Source of the DNA: Ancylomarina salipaludis
GTDB taxonomy: Bacteria > Bacteroidota > Bacteroidia > Bacteroidales > Marinifilaceae
Reading direction: 5' to 3'
DNA: 64,000 bases
NCBI RefSeq assembly: GCF_004122035.1
Contig: NZ_SAXA01000014.1
Coordinates: forward strand, 44,155 to 108,154
Shown: piece after piece, positions 18,411-27,613 of the stretch
Numbering within the stretch: the stretch's first letter is position 1
Layout of the letters: every line of letters begins with the position of its first letter
The notes under the pieces: model-generated
What the model was told of the DNA's origin: nothing
Database searches by the model: none
What the model saw: the letters and a program-made list of their open reading frames with translations, nothing else
Made by a program: the position numbers and the translations under genes

Positions 18411-19616
18411 ATGAAATCCCTGTTTTTATTGATTTTTAGTTTTTTGTTTGTTTTTCAGTCTTATGCTCAGGAGGAATCGCAGTGGCGCGGACCGAACCGA
18501 GATGGGAAATATCCAGCGAAAAACCTGTTGAAAAAGTGGCCTGCGACTGGTCCAAAATTGTTATGGCATTATGATGATTTAGGTGACGGACATGCTTCAG
18601 CAACTGTGACTGATACACGGATTTATACAGCTGGCGTTGATGGAGAACAGGGGTTTGTTATAGCCTTTGATTATTCTGGTAAGCAGTTGTGGAAAACAAA
18701 TTACGCAAAAGAATGGTTGGAAAATTATGATGGCGTGAGAGGGACTCCCTTACTTGATCATGGGATGCTCTATATCATGAGTGGTCATGGTGAATTGGTC
18801 GCATTGTCGGCAAATTCAGGTGAAATAATATGGTCTAAAAACATGTTGACTGAATACGGAGGTAGAAACCTTCGTTTTGGAATGACTGAGAATCTTCTGA
18901 TTGAAGGGGATAAGATCTTTTGTACGCCTGGCGGTGAAGAGGTTAATATTATCGCATTGAATAAAAAGACAGGCGATTTGATCTGGAAAACAAAAGCAAA
19001 TGGCGAAACATCGGCATATTGCTCGCCTTTGTTTGTAAAATTAGCAAATCGCTCTTTGATGGTCACTCATACTGCTAACTCAATTGTTGGAATTGATACA
19101 CAAAACGGTGAGATGATGTGGCGTTTTGAGCATAAAAATCAATACAGTATTCATCCCAATACGCCGCTTTATCAGGATGGTATGTTGTTTTGCTTTAGTG
19201 GATATGGCAAAGGCGGAGTTATGCTGCAATTATCAGCTGATGGTCGCTCGGTAAAGGAAGTCTGGAGAAATGCATCTTTGGATAGTCAGATGGGTGGCGC
19301 TGTTTTACTTGATGGGAAAATTTATGGCTCAGGTCATACCAATCGTCAGTGGTTTTGTCTGGATTGGAAAACAGGACAAGAAATTTATTCTTCAAAGGCT
19401 TTGGCAAAGGGAAATGTGATTTATGCTGATGGCATGTTGTATTGTTACGGCGATAACGGAGAGATTGGATTAGTTGATGTGAAAGATGGGGCTTTTAATA
19501 AAGTGAGTTCGTTTCGCGTGCCATACGGAAGTAAACAGCATTGGGCACATTTGGTCATTCATAAGAATAGGCTATATGTGCGTCATGGAAATGCTTTTAT
19601 GGTGTATGAAATTTAA
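18411..19616 (+). CDS. Secreted PQQ-like (BamB-type) beta-propeller protein, paralogue 1
   Basis: I choose the ATG at 18411, which gives a clean signal peptide (MKSLFLLIFSFLFVFQSYAQ); a TTG two codons earlier is less likely. The mature part begins with WRGPNRDG, then carries repeated blades of the form GxxxALxxxxGExxW (for instance GELVALSANSGEIIW and IIALNKKTGDLIW), typical of seven- or eight-bladed PQQ_2 propellers. The known family motifs show a scaffold, not an active site, and no PQQ-dehydrogenase disulphide pair is visible. The proteins at 19822 and 36766 are close paralogues with the same layout. It is the first gene of the island and probably acts in the periplasm or outside the cell. 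Confidence 0.85.
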   Translation: MKSLFLLIFSFLFVFQSYAQEESQWRGPNRDGKYPAKNLLKKWPATGPKLLWHYDDLGDGHASATVTDTRIYTAGVDGEQGFVIAFDYSGKQLWKTNYAKEWLENYDGVRGTPLLDHGMLYIMSGHGELVALSANSGEIIWSKNMLTEYGGRNLRFGMTENLLIEGDKIFCTPGGEEVNIIALNKKTGDLIWKTKANGETSAYCSPLFVKLANRSLMVTHTANSIVGIDTQNGEMMWRFEHKNQYSIHPNTPLYQDGMLFCFSGYGKGGVMLQLSADGRSVKEVWRNASLDSQMGGAVLLDGKIYGSGHTNRQWFCLDWKTGQEIYSSKALAKGNVIYADGMLYCYGDNGEIGLVDVKDGAFNKVSSFRVPYGSKQHWAHLVIHKNRLYVRHGNAFMVYEI

Positions 19617-19725
19617 GCTTAAATCGAGTTTGAAAATGATCTTAATAAGACTCAATCTTAATACTATTCTTCTTTAGATTAATTAATGATTAAATCTTGT
19701 TAATCAAATGTTAACGAGCTTATTG

Positions 19726-19759
19726 TTTGTTTAATTAACTGATAGAATTAATAGGTTTG
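19726..19759 (+). promoter_or_regulatory. Candidate promoter before the second propeller gene
   Basis: TTTG at 19726-19729 and TAGGTTTG at 19752-19759 match both Bacteroidota promoter elements exactly, with 22 bases between them. The predicted transcript would have a leader of about 55 bases. This gap of 205 bases is the longest in the island, so a second transcription start here is reasonable. Confidence 0.6.
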
Positions 19760-19821
19760 AAAGACCTGTTCCCAGAAAATTAATAGTTCATTCTGATAAT
19801 TAAGAAAATAAAAAAATAAAA

Positions 19822-21069
19822 ATGAAACGACTGCTTTTTTTAGGCTTTGCCGCGATTACAATTTTTACTCAATGTAACTCTCCAAAACAAAAAAGTGAAT
19901 GGCGGGGCCCGAATCGAACCGGTGTTTATAATGAAACAGGTTTGTTAAAAGAGTGGCCTAAAGAAGGGCCTCAAATGCTTTGGTCTTTAACAGATATTCC
20001 CAAGGGATATTCTTCGGTTGCTGTGGTTGGCGATCTTGTTTATTTGACGGGAATTAAGGATTCCATGGATGTTTTGTTGGCTGTTGATATAAAAGGACAA
20101 ATAAAGTGGGAGGTTCCTTATGGTCGTTGTTGGGATAGTACCTTCCCGGATAGTCGATGTACGCCAACTATTGAAAATGACCGAATTTATCTTTCAAGTG
20201 GGAAAGGCGATTTGGCTTGTGTAAATGCTCTGACAGGAGAGATTTTCTGGCAGGTAAAAGCCAGTGAAAAATTTGAAGGAACATATGGCGAGTGGGGAAT
20301 CGCAGAATCTCTTCTTTTATATAAGGATTTGGTTTTTTATACCCCTTGTGGTGAAAAAACGACGATGATCGCTTTGAATAAGAATACGGGAGAAACGGTT
20401 TGGGAATCTAAAAGTTTGAAAGATAAACCTGCCTATGTTTCTCCACTGCTGGTTGAGCGCAATGGTAAGAATTTGATTGTAACCGTAACAGAGAATCATA
20501 TTATAGGGGTGAATCCTGAAAATGGTGAAATGCTTTGGACTTTCGACTATGCAGCATATGCGGGTGGAGAATGGAAAGCAAACATCCAGACAAATACACC
20601 ACTTTATTACAAGGGGAAAATATTTGTGACTAATGGCTATGATCACAAGTCTGTTATGCTGAATTTGAGTGAAGATGCCTCTTCGGTGAAATTGGCATAT
20701 GTTGATTCTTTAATGGATGTGCATCATGGTGGTGCCGTTCGTTTAGGTGATTATATATACGGTTCTAACTGGATACACAATCGAATGGGAAAATGGGTTT
20801 GTCTAGAATGGGAAACCGGTAAGCCAATGTATGAGACAGAATGGGAGAATAAAGGTTCTATTATTTCAGCTGAGGGTTTGTTGTATTGCTATGACGAAAA
20901 AGGTGGCAATATCGCTCTTTCAAAAGCAAGTCCTGATGGTTTTAAAGTGATCAGTTCCTTTAAAGTACCTTTAGGGAAAGGGCCCAATTGGTCGCATTTG
21001 GTGATTAAAGATGGTGTGATGTATGTCCGTCACGAAGATGCCTTAATGGCTTATAATATAAAAGCATAG
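19822..21069 (+). CDS. PQQ-like beta-propeller lipoprotein, paralogue 2
   Basis: The 415-residue protein has a lipoprotein signal with the lipobox Cys at residue 18 (ITIFTQC), so it should be anchored by lipid and may face the periplasm or the outside. It then has WRGPNRTG and propeller blades such as GDLACVNALTGEIFW and MIALNKNTGETVW. It shares the layout of the first island gene, including the TPCGEKTTMIALNK segment (TPGGEEVNIIALNK there) and the final MYVRHEDALMAY (LYVRHGNAFMVY there). The function is unknown; the propeller is likely a binding or assembly platform. Eleven bases separate it from the next gene. Confidence 0.85.
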   Translation: MKRLLFLGFAAITIFTQCNSPKQKSEWRGPNRTGVYNETGLLKEWPKEGPQMLWSLTDIPKGYSSVAVVGDLVYLTGIKDSMDVLLAVDIKGQIKWEVPYGRCWDSTFPDSRCTPTIENDRIYLSSGKGDLACVNALTGEIFWQVKASEKFEGTYGEWGIAESLLLYKDLVFYTPCGEKTTMIALNKNTGETVWESKSLKDKPAYVSPLLVERNGKNLIVTVTENHIIGVNPENGEMLWTFDYAAYAGGEWKANIQTNTPLYYKGKIFVTNGYDHKSVMLNLSEDASSVKLAYVDSLMDVHHGGAVRLGDYIYGSNWIHNRMGKWVCLEWETGKPMYETEWENKGSIISAEGLLYCYDEKGGNIALSKASPDGFKVISSFKVPLGKGPNWSHLVIKDGVMYVRHEDALMAYNIKA

Positions 21070-21080
21070 TCTGAGAAGTA

Positions 21081-22508
21081 ATGAGCAAAAAATCCCTAAA
21101 TATTCTTTTTCTGTTTTTGACTGTTGGTGTCGCGATTTCCATATTTATTATTTGGTTGCGTTACGATCCGGTTCAGGATTTCAAAGCAAGTGTTCCTGGC
21201 TTGGACAATCGTCCTGAGGCTGGAAGCGAGGCTGTGGATGAGGTGAAAATTGGAGAGAAATTCAAATTGTACACTGAATACACTTCAAATTTAAAGGGGA
21301 AATGGACTCAGTTTAGGGGAGCTGATTCAGATAATATATCAAAAGAGAAAATCAAACTTGTCGATAAAATTGGACCTGAACCTAAGATCATGTGGCAACA
21401 TGATTTGGGTGAAGGGCATGCGGCACCTGTTGTTTACAATGGAAAGGTGTATTTGCTTGATTACGATGAGGTGAAAAAAGCAGATGCCTTGCGTTGTTTT
21501 TCGTTGGAAACAGGAGAGGAAATCTGGAAACGATCCTATAAAGTTCATGTGAAAAGAAACCATGGCATGTCGAGAACCATTCCTGCAATTAACGATAAGT
21601 ATATTGTGAGTATGGGGCCGCGTTGTCATGTGATGTGTGTAAATTCGGAAACAGGAGACTTTTTGTGGGGACTCGATTTAGTGAAGGATTATCAATCTGA
21701 GGTTCCTTTTTGGTATACAGGTCAGTGTCCTGTGATTGATAATAATGTTGCCATAATTGCTCCCGGAGGTAAGGCTTTATTAATGGGTATTGATTGTGCT
21801 ACAGGTAAAGTGCTATGGGAAACGCCAAATCCGGATGGATGGAAAATGTCTCATTCTTCGGTGATGCCAATGGTTTTGGATGGAAAAAAGATGTGGGTTT
21901 ATGCTGCAGTTGGTGGCATTTGTGGCGTATCAGCCCAAGGCGATGATTTAGGACAAATCCTTTGGAAAACAAAAGACTTTTCACCCTCTGTTGTTGCGCC
22001 GTCTCCACTGATTTATGATGATGGTAAATTCTTTATGACTGCCGGATATGGGGCAGGAGCTGCACTCTTTCAAGTGAAAAAAACGGGTGAAACTTATCAG
22101 GTAGAAACCCTTCAGCAATACAAACCTAAGGATGGGATGGCATCCGAACAACAGACACCACTTTTATATAAAGGTCGGATGTTTACCATACTTCCGAAAG
22201 ATGCCGGTGCTATGCGAAATCAGTTTGTCTGTTGTGATCCGAATGACTGTACCAAAATATTATGGACCAGTGGAAAGACCGATCGTTTTGGATTAGGTCC
22301 TTATTTAGTGGCTGATGGCAAGTTTTTTATCCTGAAAGATGATGGGGAATTAACGATTGCCAAAGCTTCAACTGAGAGATTTGAAATTTTGGATAAGGTG
22401 AAAATTCTTGACGGGCACGATGCCTGGGGGCCTATGGTTATAACCGATGGACGATTGCTGATGCGAGATTCGAAACACATGCTTTGTGTTGATTTGCGTG
22501 CAAATTAA
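21081..22508 (+). CDS. Membrane-anchored PQQ-like beta-propeller protein
   Basis: The 475-residue protein has one amino-terminal membrane helix (about 6-25) followed by a linker of some 55 residues and a propeller that begins with WTQFRGADSDN, the shared entry motif of these proteins in a diverged form. Blades include LRCFSLETGEEIW, VMCVNSETGDFLW and LMGIDCATGKVLW. It is richer in Cys than its paralogues (GPRCHVMC, FVCCDPNDC), which could mean disulphides or a metal site. It probably projects from the inner membrane into the periplasm. The spacing of 11 and 25 bases to its neighbours fits one transcript. Confidence 0.82.
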   Translation: MSKKSLNILFLFLTVGVAISIFIIWLRYDPVQDFKASVPGLDNRPEAGSEAVDEVKIGEKFKLYTEYTSNLKGKWTQFRGADSDNISKEKIKLVDKIGPEPKIMWQHDLGEGHAAPVVYNGKVYLLDYDEVKKADALRCFSLETGEEIWKRSYKVHVKRNHGMSRTIPAINDKYIVSMGPRCHVMCVNSETGDFLWGLDLVKDYQSEVPFWYTGQCPVIDNNVAIIAPGGKALLMGIDCATGKVLWETPNPDGWKMSHSSVMPMVLDGKKMWVYAAVGGICGVSAQGDDLGQILWKTKDFSPSVVAPSPLIYDDGKFFMTAGYGAGAALFQVKKTGETYQVETLQQYKPKDGMASEQQTPLLYKGRMFTILPKDAGAMRNQFVCCDPNDCTKILWTSGKTDRFGLGPYLVADGKFFILKDDGELTIAKASTERFEILDKVKILDGHDAWGPMVITDGRLLMRDSKHMLCVDLRAN

Positions 22509-22533
22509 GATTAGACTTTGAAAATATGAGACT

Positions 22534-23499
22534 ATGAAGAACAAGCTAACATTAATATTTTCCGTCGTAATTCTTTTGCTTTTAGTGGCATTAATTGCGG
22601 GTGATTTGTTCTTAAAAAAGCCAAATCTTCAAAAGAACATTTATGAATATGATCTGAAGGAATTGAGAAAGGTTGATCCAACTTTAATTACCTATAGAGA
22701 GTCTTTAAATTTTGCCATTAATTCGGAATCAGTTTATGGAGTCGCTGTGGATACTGCAGACCAAATTTATGTAAGTGGAAATGATAAGCTCTGGATCTTT
22801 GATTCGCAAGGGAAATTGCAATCGAGTATGAAAGTTCGAGGGGATGCTCACGCGCTGTGTGTTTCCGAGTCGGGAAATATTCTTTTGGGAGTTGGGAACA
22901 GAATTGATGTCCGCAGACCGGATGGCAGCCTGAATAATAGTTTTCAGATTAAAGGTGTGAGAGCTTATATCAGTAGTTTGGCTGAAAAAAATGGACGGGT
23001 TTATATTGCCGATGCCGGACAGAAAATCGTTCATCAGTACACTATCGAAGGTGAAAAAATCAATCTTATTGGGGCTAAAAACCTTGAAAAAGGGATTCGT
23101 GGCTTTGTGATTCCAAGTCCGTACTTTGATCTTTTGTTGGGACGTCAAGGTGAACTTTGGGTTGTGAATCCGGGGCGACATGCCTTTGAGGCCTATAATA
23201 ATGACGGGGATTTGATTTCGACATGGGAGCGAACTTCTATGCAGCTTGATGGCTTTGGAGGTTGTTGCAATCCCAGTCATATAGCCATGCTGTCGGATGG
23301 TTCATTTGTGACCAGTGAAAAAGGGCTAGAGAGAATAAAAATACATCTCCCATCCGGTGATTTTAAATCGGTAGTTGCTGCACCTAATCAATTCGATGAG
23401 GGCACAAAAGGTTTGGATTTGGCAGTTGATTCTCAGGATAGAATTATTGTTTTGGATCCGTCGCGTAAGATGGTTCGTGTTTTTGAACTCAAGGAATAA
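22534..23499 (+). CDS. Membrane-anchored NHL-type propeller protein with a GGCCNP motif
   Basis: The 321-residue protein has an amino-terminal membrane helix (5-24) and then NHL-like repeats (VYGVAVDTADQIYVSGNDKLWIF is one, another is GRVYIADAGQKIV), so it should be an extracytoplasmic six-bladed propeller. Its most striking feature is a double Cys, C244 and C245, in FGGCCNPSH, which sits where a loop would reach the propeller face. Such a pair might bind metal or take part in electron or disulphide exchange, but this is inference. It is immediately upstream of the Tat/ferredoxin genes and so probably works with them. Confidence 0.78.
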   Translation: MKNKLTLIFSVVILLLLVALIAGDLFLKKPNLQKNIYEYDLKELRKVDPTLITYRESLNFAINSESVYGVAVDTADQIYVSGNDKLWIFDSQGKLQSSMKVRGDAHALCVSESGNILLGVGNRIDVRRPDGSLNNSFQIKGVRAYISSLAEKNGRVYIADAGQKIVHQYTIEGEKINLIGAKNLEKGIRGFVIPSPYFDLLLGRQGELWVVNPGRHAFEAYNNDGDLISTWERTSMQLDGFGGCCNPSHIAMLSDGSFVTSEKGLERIKIHLPSGDFKSVVAAPNQFDEGTKGLDLAVDSQDRIIVLDPSRKMVRVFELKE

Positions 23500-23552
23500 A
23501 GCTGTTTTAGAGATAAATTAACTCGGTATTAGTCGAGTCAAAATATAAGAAA

Positions 23553-23759
23553 ATGGATAGAAGACGTTTTTTGCATCAAATTGGCAGAGGAACAATTTTA
23601 AGTGCATTGGCTATTTTTTCAGGGACGATGATTTATCGAAATCTAAACTCAGAAAGAGAGACCTGTGACTTCGATTTTGTTTGTCGTAATTGCAAAAAGG
23701 TTAAAACCTGTGCTTTGCCTGATGGGATTGACTTTAAGAAGAAAAATTCGATACAATAA
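23553..23759 (+). CDS. Small Tat-type protein with four cysteines
   Basis: This is a 68-residue protein. It starts MDRRRFLHQIGRGTILSAL, a twin-arginine signal, with a hydrophobic stretch to about residue 28. The mature part is only about 40 residues and has four Cys at 38, 44, 47 and 53 (CDFDFVCRNCKKVKTC), enough for one iron-sulfur cluster or a zinc site. The Tat signal suggests that it folds around its cofactor before export. It has no stop-codon or frame problem and is followed 11 bases later by another Tat protein, so I believe it is a real gene. No family name comes to mind. Confidence 0.75.
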   Translation: MDRRRFLHQIGRGTILSALAIFSGTMIYRNLNSERETCDFDFVCRNCKKVKTCALPDGIDFKKKNSIQ

Positions 23760-23770
23760 TTTGTAGAAGA

Positions 23771-24343
23771 ATGGATAATAAAGGAAAAAAAGATAGAAGA
23801 GAGTTTATAAACACCTGTTTCCGGTTTGCGGCAGGAGCCACTTTAGTTGGTGTGACTGGTGTTTTAGCCCATAAAACGGTATCCGGGAATACGCTTTGGC
23901 AAATTGACACGACAAAGTGTACACAATGCGGGCGCTGTGCCACCTCTTGTGTGATGACCCCATCGGCAGTGAAATGTATTCATGTGTACGACATGTGTGG
24001 GTATTGCGATTTGTGTGGTGGCTATTTGCGACCTAATGTGAAGACTATTACCACAGGAGCTGAAAACCAACTATGTCCTACCGGCGCGATTAAACGAAAG
24101 TATGTTGAAGATCCATTTTTTGAATACGAGATAATCGAGGACTTGTGTATTGGTTGTGGCAAATGTGTGAAAGGTTGTGGGGCTTTTGGAAATGGTTCGC
24201 TTCAATTGCAGGTAAGTCATAATTTGTGTGTGAATTGCAACCAGTGTGCCATTGCACGGGATTGTCCTTCGGGAGCTTTTTCGCGCGTGCCAGCAGATGA
24301 GCCCTATAAATTTTCAGGCTTCAAAAAAGAAAAGAAAGGCTAA
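23771..24343 (+). CDS. Tat-exported polyferredoxin (multiple 4Fe-4S clusters)
   Basis: The 190-residue protein has an RR-type signal (DRREFINTCFRFAAGA, near 8-23) and a hydrophobic core to about 33. The mature part holds 17 Cys: CxxCxxCxxxC at 50-60, a group at 69, 76, 79, 82 and 102, CxxCxxCxxxC at 126-136 and CxxCxxC plus C165 at 153-165. That is enough for about four 4Fe-4S clusters, as in NapG/MauM-like periplasmic ferredoxins. The proposed role is carrying electrons in the periplasm between the polyferredoxin encoded next and an unknown acceptor. Confidence 0.87.
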   Translation: MDNKGKKDRREFINTCFRFAAGATLVGVTGVLAHKTVSGNTLWQIDTTKCTQCGRCATSCVMTPSAVKCIHVYDMCGYCDLCGGYLRPNVKTITTGAENQLCPTGAIKRKYVEDPFFEYEIIEDLCIGCGKCVKGCGAFGNGSLQLQVSHNLCVNCNQCAIARDCPSGAFSRVPADEPYKFSGFKKEKKG

Positions 24344-24373
24344 CCCAATTCAAAATCTTAAATAGATTTCTAA

Positions 24374-25675
24374 ATGTCAGAAATTTTAAAATACATATCA
24401 CGAACCTGGAATATAAAGAAGCTTGTCGCTATTCTGTCAATGTTTATTTTATTCTTGACTTCAGGTTTTCCACTTTTTGCACAACAACAGCGATTTCCCA
24501 AACCGGAATTTGAGTCCGGTTACACCCAACCAGTAACTTCAATGCCTGAAGCGCGTTCTGATTTTTTCGCTATTTTCGATGTTCTAGTGCTTATTGTGGC
24601 TTTATCATTAATATCCTGGCTGATTTTAAAGAAGCGATCAAGACGAGGCGTTCTGGCTGTATCGGTATTTTCAATTTTATATTTTGGTTTTTTTCGTGAA
24701 GGCTGTATTTGTTCGGTTGGATCCTTGCAAAATGTGACATTGGCACTTTTTCAACCAGAGTACAGTATCCCGATATCTGCTTTGGCATTTTTTGTTATTC
24801 CACTTGTTTACACCTTATTTTTCGGAAGAACCTTTTGTGCTGGTGTTTGTCCATTAGGAGCCATTCAGGATGTGCTTTTATTGCGTCCGGTAACAATGAA
24901 ACGATGGTTGCAAAAAGTTTTAGGTTTAATACCCTATATCTATTTAGGTTTGTCGGTTTTATATGCTGCAACAGCAACTGATTTTATCATTTGCAGATAC
25001 GATCCTTTTGTAGGGATTTACCGATTTGATGCCACTTTTTTCATGTTCGCTATCGGAGCCATTTTCCTTCTGTTAAGTATTTATGTTGCCCGTCCTTATT
25101 GTCGGTTCTTTTGCCCTTATGGCGTACTTCTGAATTGGATGAGTCGTTTTTCGAAACATCATCTGACTATAACGCCTAATAAATGTATTCAGTGCAGACT
25201 TTGTGAAGATTCTTGCCCATTGGGAGCCATAAATAAGCCCGTTCCGGTTAAGGTGATGGAAGACAGACAATCAGCAACAAAAAGATTTATAAGCTTGAGT
25301 TTGATTATTCCATTGCTTATGGTTTTAGGTGGTTGGACACTTTCAAACTTTCATGAGAATTTGGCTAAGGTGAATCCTAAAGTGCGATTGGCAAATGAAC
25401 TCATGTCGTTTAAACCTGATGTGATGTTGCCTTCTGTTGAAATTGAAGCCTTTAAATCTGCCGGAACTCCCCTTACAGAATTGTATTCGCAGGCGGCAAT
25501 TATTATTGAGCAGTTTTATATAGGAGCCTGGATTTTGGGTGCCTTTTTAGGTTTGGTTTTCGGACTGACCTTATCAAGCTTATCGGTATTTAAATATCGT
25601 GAGGATTACACACCTGATAAGGGAGAATGTGTGAGCTGTGCCCGATGTTTAAAATATTGTCCGGTTGAGAAATAA
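24374..25675 (+). CDS. Membrane-bound polyferredoxin of the NapH/NosR/RdxA type
   Basis: The 433-residue protein has a signal or first helix, several membrane segments and iron-sulfur motifs. These are CIC at 111-113, FCAGVCP at 154-160, a lone C207, YCRFFCPYG at 242-250, and a full 4Fe-4S motif CxxCxxCxxxCP at 271-282. A last CVSCARCLKYCP stands almost at the carboxyl end. The CxxxCP pairs at membrane edges are the hallmark of NapH, NosR and RdxA, which pass electrons across the membrane. No FMN-binding domain is present, unlike NosR. It probably links cytoplasmic donors to the Tat ferredoxin. Confidence 0.88.
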   Translation: MSEILKYISRTWNIKKLVAILSMFILFLTSGFPLFAQQQRFPKPEFESGYTQPVTSMPEARSDFFAIFDVLVLIVALSLISWLILKKRSRRGVLAVSVFSILYFGFFREGCICSVGSLQNVTLALFQPEYSIPISALAFFVIPLVYTLFFGRTFCAGVCPLGAIQDVLLLRPVTMKRWLQKVLGLIPYIYLGLSVLYAATATDFIICRYDPFVGIYRFDATFFMFAIGAIFLLLSIYVARPYCRFFCPYGVLLNWMSRFSKHHLTITPNKCIQCRLCEDSCPLGAINKPVPVKVMEDRQSATKRFISLSLIIPLLMVLGGWTLSNFHENLAKVNPKVRLANELMSFKPDVMLPSVEIEAFKSAGTPLTELYSQAAIIIEQFYIGAWILGAFLGLVFGLTLSSLSVFKYREDYTPDKGECVSCARCLKYCPVEK

Positions 25676-25707
25676 TCTTTCATTTGATTTAGGAATTAGA
25701 TAAGAAT

Positions 25708-27585
25708 ATGAATACAAAATTTTCAAATAAAACAATCAATCTTCCTCTGTGGCGGGGAGTTGCCATTGTGTCGGGTGTTTTTGCTATTTTAATTTGTGTT
25801 ATGGTGATTGTTAACTATATGCAAATTAACAAGGTTGATCCTGTCAATACGGAAGTAATTAACTCTCTGGTAGAACGATTAAATAACAACCCTAATGATA
25901 TCCAATTACGTGAGCAAATCAGGGAGATGGATTTATTGGTTCGCAAAGCTTTTTTTACCAACCAATGGGAGGTGAGAACCGGAGCTTACCTGTTGATGTT
26001 CTCTCTTATTATCATGATTATTGCTTTGCAAATTATCGGGATGGGCAAAAAAACACTGCCTGAAGTTGATAAAGAGAAGACTCAAAATATAATTAAGTAT
26101 CAGAAAAATGCCAGAAAGTGGATTAGTTTGGGCGGTTCTGTTTTGGTTGTCGTGACTTTGATATTGGCTTTTGTGACTCACAAAGACTTGGGAACACGGT
26201 TTACCGATGCAGCGAAAATTGCAAAGGTCGAAATTGAATCTTCCAATGAAGCCGTATCTGATGTGCCAGCTGAGAAGCCTAAAGAAATAGAGAAAGATGC
26301 AGTTGTTGAGAGTGTTGAGGGGAAGGAGGTTGTAGCTAAAATAGCTGATAGCCAAACTCTTGAAGAGCCGTCAAAACCGAAGCCTGTTGAAAAGGCGATC
26401 GAAGCTAAAAAATATACAGGCCAATACCCCAGCCAAGAGATGATGGCAAATTTCCCCTCTTTCAGAGGACCTGGAGGAAATGGGATTGCTTATCACAAAA
26501 ATATACCCACAGAGTGGGATGGCGCCAGCGGAAAGAATATCAAGTGGAAAGTGACAACAGCTTTGCATGCTTATAATTCACCTGTTATTTGGGGAGATAA
26601 ACTTTTTTTATCTGGAGCTGATGCGAATCAAAGAGAAGTGTACTGCTTCAATACACAATCTGGAAAATTAATGTGGACAGCAAAAATTGATCATATTCCT
26701 GGTTCACCCGAGAAGATTCCCGATGTTACCCCTGATACCGGACATGCTGCATCAAGCTTAAGTACCGATAGAAAATCTGTTTTTGCTATTTTTTCTAATG
26801 GTGATCTGATTGCTCTTGATATGAATGGGAAACCCGTTTGGAGTAAAAATTTGGGACTACCTGATAATCATTACGGGCATTCGTCTTCATTGGTTGTTTT
26901 CGAAGATAAACTGATTGTTCAGTATGATCACAAGAAGGGTGGAAAAATAATGGCCCTTTCGACTAAAACAGGTGATGAAATTTGGAGTACAGCCAGAAAA
27001 GTGAAAGTCTCGTGGGCATCTCCGGTTGTGGTTAAAAATGGCGATCGAGCAGAGGTTTTGTTAGCTGCTGATCCTTGTGTGGCTTCTTACGATGCCTTGA
27101 CAGGTGAAGAGCTGTGGAAGTTGGATTGTATCACTGGTGAAGTGGGGCCATCTGTAGCTTATGCTAATGGAATTGTGTTTGCGCTTAATGAATATGCTAG
27201 TTTGGTTGCGATCAAAACGGGTGATAAACCGGAAATACTTTGGGAAGCATACGATTATCTGTCTGATGTTCCCAGTCCTCTGGCAACGGACAAATATCTG
27301 TTTGTCGTGACTTCATATGGTGCAGTGGCTTGCTACGATGCCTTATCCGGAGAATTGTATTGGGAACATGAGTTTGACAAAGGTTTTTACGCGTCTCCTA
27401 TTTTGGTTGAGGGTAAAATATATTTATTGGATAGATCTGGAAGCATGCATATTTTCAAGGCGGATAAGGAATTTGTTTCCATTGCAACATCAAATATAGG
27501 AGAAAAGACAGATTCAACACCAGCTTTCTCTGATGGACATGTTTATATCCGAGCTGGCAAGAATCTTTATTGCATAGGGAAGTAA
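25708..27585 (+). CDS. Membrane-anchored PQQ-like beta-propeller with three amino-terminal helices
   Basis: The 625-residue protein begins with three membrane segments (about residues 15-35, 92-113 and 138-160). A Glu/Pro/Lys-rich linker follows to about 240, then a propeller that starts with FPSFRGPGGNG, the shared entry motif. Blades include VYCFNTQSGKLMW, IMALSTKTGDEIW and VACYDALSGELYW. The propeller must lie outside the cytoplasm if the third helix ends there. This is the largest propeller of the set and the only one with three helices. It sits between the polyferredoxin and the cytoplasmic flavoproteins, and its membrane part might dock to one of these. Confidence 0.82.
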   Translation: MNTKFSNKTINLPLWRGVAIVSGVFAILICVMVIVNYMQINKVDPVNTEVINSLVERLNNNPNDIQLREQIREMDLLVRKAFFTNQWEVRTGAYLLMFSLIIMIIALQIIGMGKKTLPEVDKEKTQNIIKYQKNARKWISLGGSVLVVVTLILAFVTHKDLGTRFTDAAKIAKVEIESSNEAVSDVPAEKPKEIEKDAVVESVEGKEVVAKIADSQTLEEPSKPKPVEKAIEAKKYTGQYPSQEMMANFPSFRGPGGNGIAYHKNIPTEWDGASGKNIKWKVTTALHAYNSPVIWGDKLFLSGADANQREVYCFNTQSGKLMWTAKIDHIPGSPEKIPDVTPDTGHAASSLSTDRKSVFAIFSNGDLIALDMNGKPVWSKNLGLPDNHYGHSSSLVVFEDKLIVQYDHKKGGKIMALSTKTGDEIWSTARKVKVSWASPVVVKNGDRAEVLLAADPCVASYDALTGEELWKLDCITGEVGPSVAYANGIVFALNEYASLVAIKTGDKPEILWEAYDYLSDVPSPLATDKYLFVVTSYGAVACYDALSGELYWEHEFDKGFYASPILVEGKIYLLDRSGSMHIFKADKEFVSIATSNIGEKTDSTPAFSDGHVYIRAGKNLYCIGK

Positions 27586-27613
27586 CAGATTCCGATTACT
27601 TGAAAAAGAAACA

